DNA from: Candidatus Peribacteria bacterium
GTDB taxonomy: Bacteria; Patescibacteriota; Gracilibacteria; Peribacterales; Peribacteraceae
Assembly: GCA_023245865.1 (NCBI GenBank)
Contig: JAHFJN010000001.1
Coordinates: forward strand, 422,722 to 486,721
Direction: 5' to 3'
DNA: 64,000 nt
Made by a program: the position numbers and the translations under genes. The notes beneath the pieces were generated by a model. It worked only from the letters and a program-made list of their open reading frames with translations. It was not told the origin of the DNA and did no database searches. Within the stretch, counting starts at the first letter, position 1. Each line of letters starts with the position of its first letter. Shown here piece after piece: positions 47,313 through 56,007 of the stretch.

Positions 47313-48328
47313 TCATCGAACCCGCCACCGACCAACGGCTCTGGGATGACTTCCTCACTTCACAACCCTTCTCCCCCTTCCTCCAGAGTTGGACGATGGG
47401 CGAGGTATACCGAGACATAGGACAAGAACCCATACGGCTCTGGGCACGCGATGAAACAGACATCCACGCAATCTGCCAGGGCATTGTCGTGCCTGCGCGG
47501 CGGGGAAAACATGTGATGGTCCAGTATGGACCAATCATCAGCGATAAGCGAGTAGCGAATAGCGAGAAGCTGTTGGAAGATCTTTTGCATGCGCTCCGGA
47601 AAATCGCACGAGAGAAAAACTGTTCTTTCATTCGCATGAGTCCATTTTGGTCTGAGCAAAATACGATCCCAATTATCGGAGCAAAATCCTCGCCGCTGCA
47701 TTTGCTCGCAGAGCACATTTGGTACCTGCCGCTCACAGGGAAAACAGAAGATGAAATTTTCAAAAACATGCGAAGTACCACCCGCAATCTGATTCGCCGC
47801 GCAGAGAAGGAGGGCGTCACTATCGAATGCTCGTGCGATCCCATTCGTGACGTCGAAGAGTTCATCCGGCTCCACGATGAAACACGCAAACGCCACAAAT
47901 TCGTGCCGTACAGCAATGCCTTCTTCCGAGCGCAGGTGGGGCACTTCGCACCCTCGCAGAACGTGCTCGTGTACCTTGCACGCTTCCAAGGACGCGTGAT
48001 CGCCGCTTCCATCCACATGCAATTTGGCGGGGAAACGAGCTACCACCATGGAGCAAGTTCGCATGAATTTTCAAAAATCCCGGCAAGCTATCTCCTGCAA
48101 TGGACCGCAATCCGCGACGCCTTAAGGCGCGGGGACACGATCTACAATTTCTGGGGAATAGCGCCATCTCAAAGCAAAAACCATCCCTTCGCAGGTGTCA
48201 CGCTGTTCAAAACCGGCTTCGGGGGGCAGCTGCTCAATCTCATGCACTGCATCGACCTTCCCCTCAGAAAAACATATTACGTCACCCGCGCATTCGAGTA
48301 CGTGCGAAAATGGAAGCGAGGATTCTGA
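47309..48328 (+). CDS. FemX/FemAB-type aminoacyltransferase
   Basis: 339 residues in two GNAT-like halves. KNMRSTTRNLIRRAEKEGVT and VYLARFQGRVIAASIHMQFG, then YLLQWTAIRDA and YNFWGIAPSQSKNHPFAGVT, are diagnostic of FemAB/FemX proteins, which add amino acids from aminoacyl-tRNA to peptidoglycan precursors. This is the last gene of the hydrolase-murF-aminotransferase-femX operon. Residues SDKRVANSEK (47540-47569) are an in-frame iterative repeat. Confidence 0.9.
   Translation: MIIEPATDQRLWDDFLTSQPFSPFLQSWTMGEVYRDIGQEPIRLWARDETDIHAICQGIVVPARRGKHVMVQYGPIISDKRVANSEKLLEDLLHALRKIAREKNCSFIRMSPFWSEQNTIPIIGAKSSPLHLLAEHIWYLPLTGKTEDEIFKNMRSTTRNLIRRAEKEGVTIECSCDPIRDVEEFIRLHDETRKRHKFVPYSNAFFRAQVGHFAPSQNVLVYLARFQGRVIAASIHMQFGGETSYHHGASSHEFSKIPASYLLQWTAIRDALRRGDTIYNFWGIAPSQSKNHPFAGVTLFKTGFGGQLLNLMHCIDLPLRKTYYVTRAFEYVRKWKRGF
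47540..47569. repeat. Iterative repeat inside femX
   Basis: agcgataagcgagtagcgaa then tagcgagaag, in frame. Confidence 0.6.
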
Positions 48329-48345
48329 ACTGCTACAATGCCCCC

Positions 48346-48624
48346 ATGCCCAAGGAAAACGCACCCCTCACGATGGATCAAAAAATGGATCTGATCGTGA
48401 AACACTTAGAACGCCTCGACAAGCGCGATCGGTTGCGGATGATCGGCGGTACGATCCGCAGTATCATCGGCCTCATTCCCCTTCTGCTTCTGCTCGGAAG
48501 CGCCTGGTACCTTTACCAACACGGTGATCAATTTATGAAGGACCTCCTGAAGAAATCCGCGAAGGATGCGGCGGGACAGAACTCCCTGATGCAGGTGTAT
48601 AACGAGTACATGAAGAAGAAATAG
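48346..48624 (+). CDS. Small single-pass membrane protein of unknown function
   Basis: 92 residues. A charged coiled-coil-like start (MDQKMDLIVKHLERLDKRD), one membrane helix (about 42-58, IIGLIPLLLLLGSAWYL) and a Lys-rich tail. TACAAT lies exactly 6 nt before the ATG, a clear example of the leaderless pattern. A class A repeat (48628-48654) follows the stop and also encodes the end of the convergent gene. Confidence 0.75.
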   Translation: MPKENAPLTMDQKMDLIVKHLERLDKRDRLRMIGGTIRSIIGLIPLLLLLGSAWYLYQHGDQFMKDLLKKSAKDAAGQNSLMQVYNEYMKKK

Positions 48625-48627
48625 CCT

Positions 48628-48654
48628 CTGTCCTGAGCCTGTCGAAGGGTCAGG
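48628..48654. repeat. Class A repeat between convergent genes
   Basis: ctgtcctgagcctgtcgaag then ggtcagg. The deacetylase-like gene on the minus strand ends inside it. Confidence 0.7.
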
Positions 48655-50056
48655 GTGAAACGAGCTTCAGCACTTCATCGCTGCTCATGGAGGGGAACAC
48701 CGCAAAGCTTGGCATATTGAGGAGCTGGTCGCGCGAGAAGGTTGTATCCGTCCCGCCACCGATTCCGAGTAAGTATCCTGCTTCAGCCGCCAAAGCCATC
48801 ACACGATCATTGGTTCCGCGGACCGGATAGCTGATCGCAAAGACCGGTTTCTTCAGATAATCTTCAAGGATTTTGCGACTCTGCTCCAACTCTAAGGTCA
48901 CCTGCGAATCGGTGAGACCGCGAAGATCGTCCCCCGTGTGTCCCGCTGACTCTATGTCAAATCCGTTGGCCTGGAGCGTGAGGAGCATCTTCTCGGTGAT
49001 GCCGCGGAGGCTCACCTGGTTCGTTTCAACAAAGAGCGTGGCAGGGATACGATTTTGGCTCAGCACATCGGAGATCGTTTTCGCGTTTTCCGCCGTGACG
49101 CCGGTGATCGCAACAACGACTCCCTTCTTTTCCAATCGCGTGTCGTGCCTCTGCTGCGAGAGCAAGACATCATAGAACTGCCGCAGGTTCATCAGAGATT
49201 TCCCCCCTTGGCGCAAGCGATCGGTGTGGGTCACTAGTCCCTGGAGGATCTCCTTCTCCTGGCCCTTGACCATGTGATAATCGAGGACAGGTAACGTGAA
49301 TTGATCCTGCCGCACGAGGAACGTCGGATGGAACGGTGAGAGGTAACCAGTCGCAACGTAGCCTTCCTTTCCATTGAACGAGACCTTCGCCCATCCATCC
49401 TTGATGGTCAGAGGTTTCAGAATCGTATTGCCCGGAATTTCCGTGAGCTTCTCGCTCTTCTGATTCGCCTCCTTGCGCATATTTACAAATCCATAGTGCA
49501 CGAAGTATTGCCCCTCGAACGCTCGCAGTTCACCGGCCATCTTTTCGTCACTCGTGAGCCGTGCCAGATACTGAAGTACGGCGTAACCATCCTGACCGTT
49601 CGCAAGCTTCACCTTGGCCCACTGACCGTTGGTGAATTCCACCACCTGCACGGCCTCGCCAAAATTCAAGCGTGTGACGAATGCCGCCTTGATGGAAGGC
49701 TTCGCACGCACGTTCACAAATTCGTTATTCACCTGGTACACGTTGCTTCCTGCACTCCCCTGCGCCGTGCGAATGGATTTGTACGCAGAGACATTCGAGA
49801 GATCGAGCACAACCGTCGTGCTCTCTTTGCTTCCACTTCCGGTCGCAAGCGGCTCCAGGTACGGCTTCTGCGAGCCACTCCCCGCCACCCGCTCGGCTTC
49901 ACTCGTGAGTTGATGCGCGGCATCGAGCGATTCTTGCGTAAAGACAAAATCCTGATTGCCGGCAGTATCTTCGGGGCCGTTGCACCCCGCAAAGAGGATT
50001 CCGAAGCTGGCGACCAGGAGAAAAGCAACGAGAGAGGGAGGGAAAAGATGTTTCAT
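48650..50056 (-). CDS. Lipoprotein with two SH3 domains and a degenerate NodB (polysaccharide deacetylase) domain
   Basis: 468 residues. Signal peptide with lipobox LFAGC. Two bacterial SH3 domains at about 90-155 and 165-230 (VNVRAKPSIKAAFVTRLNFG; VNMRKEANQKSEKLTEIPGN) probably bind peptidoglycan. A NodB-type fold follows (PVLDYHMVKGQE...RIPATLFVETNQV...YPVRGTND). The metal motif TFDDG reads AITGVT, and only one His of HSxxH remains (SAGHTGDD), so it is probably inactive as a deacetylase. The ATG at 50056 begins the signal peptide. It may be a wall-binding structural protein. Confidence 0.85.
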   Translation of the reverse strand: MKHLFPPSLVAFLLVASFGILFAGCNGPEDTAGNQDFVFTQESLDAAHQLTSEAERVAGSGSQKPYLEPLATGSGSKESTTVVLDLSNVSAYKSIRTAQGSAGSNVYQVNNEFVNVRAKPSIKAAFVTRLNFGEAVQVVEFTNGQWAKVKLANGQDGYAVLQYLARLTSDEKMAGELRAFEGQYFVHYGFVNMRKEANQKSEKLTEIPGNTILKPLTIKDGWAKVSFNGKEGYVATGYLSPFHPTFLVRQDQFTLPVLDYHMVKGQEKEILQGLVTHTDRLRQGGKSLMNLRQFYDVLLSQQRHDTRLEKKGVVVAITGVTAENAKTISDVLSQNRIPATLFVETNQVSLRGITEKMLLTLQANGFDIESAGHTGDDLRGLTDSQVTLELEQSRKILEDYLKKPVFAISYPVRGTNDRVMALAAEAGYLLGIGGGTDTTFSRDQLLNMPSFAVFPSMSSDEVLKLVSP

Positions 50057-50087
50057 ACGGGCAGCGGGAAAAAGGGAAGTAGAGAAA

Positions 50088-51788
50088 TTACATGCGCTCG
50101 GGAACGCGCAGAGTAAGAAGTTCGGCGCCGGTTTTGAGGACCGATGCTGTGAGAGAAGTGAGAGCCAAGCGAAGATTACGCTCTGCTTCGGGCGCAGTGA
50201 CAATAGGATCCGCGCTATAAAACGCATTAAAATCCTGACAGAGCTGATACAAATAATTGGCAAGTGTATGCGGAAGATGCTCAGTGCGAGCTGCTTCGAT
50301 GGTCGATGGAAATTGGAGCAACTTGGAAAGGAGTGTGCGTTCGTGCGTTGTGAATGTGTGAGCGTCCTTCGGCATCTTTGGATGTTGTACCTTTGCTTTA
50401 CGTAACACCGAGCATGCGCGCGCATGGGTGTACATGAGGTACGGCGCACTGTTGCCCTCGAAACTGAGGCACTTGTCCCAATCGAACACAATGTCCATCT
50501 TGCGGTTTTGACTGAGAACTCCGTACACGAGCGCGCCGACGCCCATCATTTCGGCAAGTGCTTTCGGGTCGTCCGTCTGAATGCTCTCACCACGACTACT
50601 GATGACGTGCGCGGCACGATGCACGCCCTCCTCGATCACTTCTTCCAATTTTACAATATTTCCCGTACGCGTGCTCATCTTGCCGTCCGCAAAACGCATG
50701 CGGCCGAAGAGAATATTTTCAAATGCGGGGATCTCCCACTGGAGCTGCTTGCACGTTGCGACCAATTGTTCGAAGTGAAGTTTCTGCGCAATATCGGTGA
50801 CGATGTAGATTGCTTGGGGATGATAGGTATCGATACGGTAGCGCATCTGCGCCAGATCGCGCGTGGAATAGAGCGTGGCGCCATCACCCTTCACGATCAT
50901 GTATGGAGGCAATCCCGTTGATTCGGCAAAATTCGTGATCAACGCCCCCTTCTCCCCTTCGACAAATACCTTCGTACGCTTCCCCTCTTCGATCACGGGC
51001 GCCATCTTGTCCTCATAAAATCCCTCTCCCAGATCCACATCGAACGATACGTGCAATCGTTTGTACAGGTGCGCGAGGGAAATTTTTGTCGTCGCGACGA
51101 CCGCATCGAGAAATGTGCGCAGAGCCGCATCTCCATCCTCAAGCTTCTTGAATTCCTTGCGCGCTTCCTCTTCGAGCTCCGGTTTTCCTGCGTCGACTTC
51201 CTTGTGAAAACGTACGTAGAGCGTGAGTAATTCATCGAGTGTGTACTCTTGGATCGACTTTGTGCCCCAATGACGGTGCGCAACGGACAATTTTCCGAAC
51301 TGCACTCCCCAATCCGCTATGTAGTTCCAATGAATAACGTAATACCCCAAATGTTCGTACAGATTCGCGATGGATTGTCCGATGATCGTGGACAGGATGT
51401 GATGGATCCCCAAGGGTTTTGCGATATTCGGTGAGGAATATTCCACGATGACCGGCGCCTCCCCCTTCCGTGCCTTCTGCGCCGTGCACGCCGCCTCCGT
51501 AATCTTGAGTTCCTGCAAAAGTACGGCGGGCTTCAGCCACACGTTCACGTACCCCGCCCCTGCGACCTCGATCTTTTCAATGGAAGATGATGATGCCAGT
51601 GCCGCGGCGATTTTTTGGGCGATGTCCCGGGGCGACTGACCGACCTTCTTGGCAAGTTGCAGCGCGATCGTCGTCATGAGGTCGCCATGTCCATCCTCAC
51701 GCGGCGGCTGCCAGTTGACCGAGATTCCCTCCAGTCCAAAGACTGTTTGGACCGTGGTATTTGCTTCGGTAGAGAGAGCGTCAAACAT
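50088..51788 (-). CDS. argS: Arginyl-tRNA synthetase
   Basis: 566 residues. N-terminal Add-1-like domain, then YSSPNIAKPLGIHHI (the HIGH region, here GIHHI), GLPPYMIVKGDGATLYSTRDL, GRMRFADGKMSTRTGN in place of KMSKS as in many ArgRS, and the DALR anticodon domain ending LLTLRVPERM. It charges tRNA-Arg. It stands alone between two lipoprotein genes; the promoter may be TATAGT about 42 nt upstream. Confidence 0.95.
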   Translation of the reverse strand: MFDALSTEANTTVQTVFGLEGISVNWQPPREDGHGDLMTTIALQLAKKVGQSPRDIAQKIAAALASSSSIEKIEVAGAGYVNVWLKPAVLLQELKITEAACTAQKARKGEAPVIVEYSSPNIAKPLGIHHILSTIIGQSIANLYEHLGYYVIHWNYIADWGVQFGKLSVAHRHWGTKSIQEYTLDELLTLYVRFHKEVDAGKPELEEEARKEFKKLEDGDAALRTFLDAVVATTKISLAHLYKRLHVSFDVDLGEGFYEDKMAPVIEEGKRTKVFVEGEKGALITNFAESTGLPPYMIVKGDGATLYSTRDLAQMRYRIDTYHPQAIYIVTDIAQKLHFEQLVATCKQLQWEIPAFENILFGRMRFADGKMSTRTGNIVKLEEVIEEGVHRAAHVISSRGESIQTDDPKALAEMMGVGALVYGVLSQNRKMDIVFDWDKCLSFEGNSAPYLMYTHARACSVLRKAKVQHPKMPKDAHTFTTHERTLLSKLLQFPSTIEAARTEHLPHTLANYLYQLCQDFNAFYSADPIVTAPEAERNLRLALTSLTASVLKTGAELLTLRVPERM

Positions 51789-51951
51789 GCGTGCTGAACA
51801 AAAGTACTACTCAGAAATTACCGCGACTATACCAGCAGTATTCAAGAGACCTCAATGAAAACATTATTTGATCTTGCTCAGCGATTGCGCTCATGGTTTG
51901 AACACATTTTTTGTATCCTTTGTTGTGTTTCGAATCCTGTACACTCATCCT

Positions 51952-52776
51952 GTGCGCTTCACGTACGCCACACTCACATTGGCATTGATGATGCTCTCTG
52001 CCTGCAAGAACGCCGAGCCTCCACCGAGCATTTCCACCGTCTCGGGTGCACGCAGTGCCGTATTTTTCACATCGCAACTCTTGAGCGCCGGATTCCTGAA
52101 GCCCGGCGGCAGCCGCCCCGCAGCCGCGATCGGCGTGATTGCAAGTAACTTCCTGCTCGATATCAGCGCGGCAGGCGTCACCGCGGCACGAGCAGGGGTC
52201 GAGAGCGTTGTCTCGCTCTTGCTGCAAAACCAGGTCTCCGCCGACCTCAGTTTCACGATCTTGCGGCAGCTCGGGGTTGTGCTCGAGGTCGATATCCGTG
52301 ACATGCTGAACCGCAGTATCGATCGCACGCGTTCGCTCGATGCATACACTGCGAACCTGCAAGCAGTGATCAACCGCAGTACCGCACAGGTGACGGCACT
52401 CAAGCAACAGGATGACGCACTTCTGAAAGATCTCCACCAAAAACGAGGCATCGTGGCAGATGTTCAACATGAACTGAACACGAGCCTGCGAGACCAGGAC
52501 TACACGACCGCAAGTACCAAGCAAACGCAGATTATCGAGGCTCAGGGGGAAGTCGCCAAGATCGATACGGAGGAACGTCAAGTACGAAGTTTGATCGGCA
52601 CCTTCAAAGATCTGATCAAAATCGGATCAGAGCGCCTGAGTGCGATCCGTGCGAATCGGGAAGTGTTGATTGCGGGTCTCCACGTTGAAAATGTGCCTGG
52701 CATTGACGACCTCGGTATTTTGAAGGATAAATATCATCGCAATTCAGGCAATAGAAGCGGTTATTTCCAGTTTTAA
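51952..52776 (+). CDS. Lipoprotein of unknown function with coiled-coil region
   Basis: 274 residues from GTG at 51952. Signal peptide with lipobox LMMLSAC (Cys18). The middle part (about 110-210) is helical with coiled-coil potential (KQQDDALLKDLHQKRGIVAD), and the C-terminus is unassigned. TACACT lies exactly 6 nt before the GTG; upstream in-frame ATGs would destroy the signal peptide. A class A repeat (52787-52810) follows. It precedes virB4, but a link is only positional. Confidence 0.75.
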   Translation: MRFTYATLTLALMMLSACKNAEPPPSISTVSGARSAVFFTSQLLSAGFLKPGGSRPAAAIGVIASNFLLDISAAGVTAARAGVESVVSLLLQNQVSADLSFTILRQLGVVLEVDIRDMLNRSIDRTRSLDAYTANLQAVINRSTAQVTALKQQDDALLKDLHQKRGIVADVQHELNTSLRDQDYTTASTKQTQIIEAQGEVAKIDTEERQVRSLIGTFKDLIKIGSERLSAIRANREVLIAGLHVENVPGIDDLGILKDKYHRNSGNRSGYFQF

Positions 52777-52786
52777 GCCCGAAAAA

Positions 52787-52810
52787 TGTCATGGTGAGCC
52801 CGTCGAATCC
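52787..52810. repeat. Class A repeat upstream of virB4
   Basis: tgtcatggtgagcccgtcga then atcc, half palindrome. Confidence 0.65.
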
Positions 52811-52840
52811 ATGCTACAATACTGAGATAGTCTTTTGCGC

Positions 52841-54871
52841 ATGCCTGACACACAAAACCCCATAACAGAGCCCGCCCCCCTGCCCACCCCGGTGCTGCAC
52901 CCGCTCATCGAGGCAATGGATGAGCTGCTCGGCCTGCACCGCAAAACCGAAGAAATACTCGACAAAAAAGAAGATGAATCCTTGACACCCGAGGAGCGCG
53001 AGGCCGTCAAGCGGTACGAGCAGGGACTGCAGAAGATGTTGGACATGATCGCCCCGGCGGGACTGCAGGTCAGAACGAAAGATCTGATCATCAATGATCT
53101 CTATGCGCGGACGCTCTACGTGTATAACTGGCCGAATTACATTTACCCGAACTGGCTGGCACAGACGATCAATCTGGACATCACGATGGACATCGCGCAT
53201 TTCATTTACCCCAGCAACAACAAGGCGATTATGAAGATGCTGCGCAAGAAAGTCGCAGAACTCCGAAGCAGTATCCGCATGCTCGAACAGCGCGGGATCG
53301 TGCGCGATCCGACGCTGGAGGCCGCACTGCAAGACGCCGAGGAACTGCGTGACCTGCTCGCACGCGGCCAGGAGAAATTGTTCCAGTTCGGCATGTACAT
53401 CACGGTCTATGCCGACGACGAGGAACACTTGAAAAAGATCCAGACCGACCTCGAATCTCTGCTCGGCGGGAAATTGGTCCTCACGAAACCGGCGATGTTC
53501 CAGATGGAACATGCGTGGGCTTCCACGCTGCCGATCTGCGTGGATGAAATAGAGATCAACCGCAACATGAACACCTCGCCGCTCGCAGCAAGCTTCCCCT
53601 TCAGCTCCAGCGACTTCACCGATGATCACGGCATCCTGTACGGCATCAACCGCCATAACGACAGCTTGATCATCTTCGACCGGTTCGACCTCCCGAACGC
53701 CAACAGTAACATCTTCGCGACCTCCGGAGCGGGTAAATCGTTCACAGCGAAGCTGGAGTTACTTCGCTACCTGATGCTTGGCACCGAGGTGCTCGTCATC
53801 GACCCGGAGAACGAGTACACGAACCTCTGCGAAGCCGTCGGCGGGGCGTTCATCCCCCTCTCGGTGCAGAGTCCGTACCGCGTGAATCCGTTCGATCTCC
53901 CCGAGGCGATCCGCGGCGAGGACGCCGCTCCCGGTGAAACCTTGCGCGCCGCCGTCATCAACCTCCATGGCCTGCTCAAGCTCATGCTGGGACCGATCAC
54001 ACCGAGTGAGGACGGTGTGCTCGACAAAGCGATTCTCGATACCTATGCGTTGAACGGCATCACGCTGACGAGTGAAGATCACACGGGCAAAGAAGTCCCG
54101 ACCATGCAGCAACTCGTCGATGTGCTCCTCACGACCGAGGGCGGTGAAAACATGGCGAGAGTGCTGCAGAAATACACCCAAGGAAGCTTCGCGGGACTCT
54201 TTGATCAACGAACAAACGTCAAACTCGACAAGCAGATGATCGTCTTCCAGATTCGCGACCTCGAAGAGCAGCTCCGCCCCATCGCCATCTACATCGTGCT
54301 CAACTTCCTCTGGAACCGCATCCGCACCGAACTCAAGAGACGCATCCTCGTCATCGACGAAGCGTGGAACCTCATGCAGCATGAAGACTCGGCCCGCTTC
54401 CTCTACGGCATCGTGAAGCGCGCGCGTAAGTACTATCTTGGAGTCACAACGATCACCCAGGATGTCGACGACTTTGTGGAATCCCCGTACGGAAAACCGA
54501 TCATCACAAACTCATCGCTGCAAATGCTGATGAAGCAATCGCCCGCGACCGTCGACAGTCTGCAGAAACTCTTCTACCTGACGGACGGCGAAAAGTACGT
54601 GCTGCTCAACTCCGACGTCGGGCAGGGAATCCTCTTTGCGGGCTACAAACACGTCGCCTGCGAAATCATCGCGTCCCCGGAGGAATCCGCCCTCATCACG
54701 ACGAAACCTTCCGAGGTGGTGGCGAAGGGGGTGGCGATGAAGAAGGAGTCGGATGAGAAACAGCAGGAGACGGATAAGAAGATGGAGCAGATGAAGCAGA
54801 TTGCGGATGCGAAGACGGTGGCGCAGCCGCCTGCTCCTGATCAACCACCTTCCACCTCACCTCCGGCTTGA
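52841..54871 (+). CDS. virB4: VirB4/TraC-type conjugation and pilus ATPase
   Basis: 676 residues. N-terminal domain with a coiled coil (about 25-70). The ATPase core has Walker A FATSGAGKSFTAKLEL near 285, EVLVIDPENEYTNL, Walker B RRILVIDEAWNLM and TITQDVDDF. It powers secretion or pilus assembly in type IV secretion-like systems; CPR genomes usually carry it with pilin-like genes, here at 28482 and 59415-60933. The charged Gln/Lys-rich C-terminal tail overlaps the next gene on the opposite strand by 176 nt. TACAAT lies 21 nt before the ATG. Confidence 0.93.
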   Translation: MPDTQNPITEPAPLPTPVLHPLIEAMDELLGLHRKTEEILDKKEDESLTPEEREAVKRYEQGLQKMLDMIAPAGLQVRTKDLIINDLYARTLYVYNWPNYIYPNWLAQTINLDITMDIAHFIYPSNNKAIMKMLRKKVAELRSSIRMLEQRGIVRDPTLEAALQDAEELRDLLARGQEKLFQFGMYITVYADDEEHLKKIQTDLESLLGGKLVLTKPAMFQMEHAWASTLPICVDEIEINRNMNTSPLAASFPFSSSDFTDDHGILYGINRHNDSLIIFDRFDLPNANSNIFATSGAGKSFTAKLELLRYLMLGTEVLVIDPENEYTNLCEAVGGAFIPLSVQSPYRVNPFDLPEAIRGEDAAPGETLRAAVINLHGLLKLMLGPITPSEDGVLDKAILDTYALNGITLTSEDHTGKEVPTMQQLVDVLLTTEGGENMARVLQKYTQGSFAGLFDQRTNVKLDKQMIVFQIRDLEEQLRPIAIYIVLNFLWNRIRTELKRRILVIDEAWNLMQHEDSARFLYGIVKRARKYYLGVTTITQDVDDFVESPYGKPIITNSSLQMLMKQSPATVDSLQKLFYLTDGEKYVLLNSDVGQGILFAGYKHVACEIIASPEESALITTKPSEVVAKGVAMKKESDEKQQETDKKMEQMKQIADAKTVAQPPAPDQPPSTSPPA

Positions 54872-55802
54872 GCTTTCCGGGCAGTGCAAAGCCCGCTGCC
54901 TTGCGGTGACCGCCGCCGCTGAACTTCCCCGCCATCGCCGCAACGTCGACATCTTCTCGGAGCGTGCGAATGCTCCCTTTCACCTTGCCATCACGCTCGC
55001 TGAGGATCATGGAAAACCGCATGCCCGGAACGGCATTCACGTAGTCGATCGCACCGACGAGTTCGCTGTAGTCGGCTCCTGTCGCACGGAAATCCCCCTC
55101 GGTCACCGCGGAAACCGCGCCGCCCTCCTCGGTCACCGTTATTTTTTCGAGGACGCGCCCCCAAAGTTTCAACGTGCTCAGCTTGGCAGTGCGAAAGACC
55201 GCCGTCACCGCGAGTTGATGGCGCGCACCGCTGCGCAGCAACCGTGCAACCGTACGGTACACATCGGAAGTGGTATTGCTGTGAAGCAGCCCCCCCGTAT
55301 CGGTGTAGACCCCCGTGAGCAGACAGGTCGCGATATCACTAGGAATCTTCCAATCAAGCAGATCTGCCAATTGAACGATAATTTCGCAGGTCGATGACGC
55401 CTGCGGCACGACCAGATTCACCGTCCCAAAACGCGGGTTGTCCGGGTGATGATCGATCACGACCGTCGGCACCGAACCATCGAAGAGTTGCGGATGCGTT
55501 CCATGCAATTCCGTAAGTTTCGGCTCTGCGCAATCAACGAAAACCGCACAGTCACCGGTCTCTGCCGTAGGCGAGAGCGTCACCCGCTGAACACCGGGAA
55601 GATACAAAAACGTATCCGGCATACTGTCCACACAGTGCATTGATATTTTTTTGTCGGGGAACTGCTGTTCAAGAAGATGGGCAATGCCAAGTAGGGAGCC
55701 GATCGCATCGCCATCGGGGCCGCGATGACAGATGACGAGGACACGCTTCGCAGCATTGATAACGTTCATCATTGCCTGCGCGTCCGCAATTGCGAGAGGC
55801 AT
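54696..55802 (-). CDS. DHH/DHHA1-family phosphoesterase, second paralogue
   Basis: 368 residues. ICHRGPDGDAIGS (first metal motif), VDCAEP, VIDHHPDN (DHH), and FSGGGHRKAAGF (DHHA1). It is the standard bifunctional oligoribonuclease/pAp-phosphatase-like layout, closer to NrnA than the paralogue at 257-1609. After residue 320 the protein turns into a Pro/Ser tail (SSPPPSPPPRKVSS) that is read entirely antisense to the end of virB4, so the tail may be a by-product of stop-codon loss. The ATG at 55802 matches homology. Confidence 0.9.
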   Translation of the reverse strand: MPLAIADAQAMMNVINAAKRVLVICHRGPDGDAIGSLLGIAHLLEQQFPDKKISMHCVDSMPDTFLYLPGVQRVTLSPTAETGDCAVFVDCAEPKLTELHGTHPQLFDGSVPTVVIDHHPDNPRFGTVNLVVPQASSTCEIIVQLADLLDWKIPSDIATCLLTGVYTDTGGLLHSNTTSDVYRTVARLLRSGARHQLAVTAVFRTAKLSTLKLWGRVLEKITVTEEGGAVSAVTEGDFRATGADYSELVGAIDYVNAVPGMRFSMILSERDGKVKGSIRTLREDVDVAAMAGKFSGGGHRKAAGFALPGKLKPEVRWKVVDQEQAAAPPSSHPQSASSAPSSYPSPAVSHPTPSSSPPPSPPPRKVSS

Positions 55803-55897
55803 AAAGGGGTGAATGGTACGTTGCGCGCGGCGCGTGGACAATCAACTGAGATTGCGATGAGTACAAAGATGAAGTGTGGAGAATGAATGTGAGTAAT

Positions 55898-55982
55898 TTG
55901 TGTCATGGTGAGCCTGTCGAACCACGCAGCTCGTGACACAAATTACGTCGTGTCTGTCCTTCGACGAGCTCAGGATGACACG
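55898..55982. repeat. Inverted class A repeats upstream of fmt
   Basis: tgtcatggtgagcctgtcga... and ...ccttcgacgagctcaggatg face each other with gtgacacaaattacgtcgtg between them. Confidence 0.75.
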
Positions 55983-56007
55983 ACTGCTTTCCTGTATCAT
56001 TCTTCTG

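Noticed and set aside
53767..54382. Minus-strand frames within virB4
   Set aside because: Antisense shadows of a strongly conserved ATPase core.
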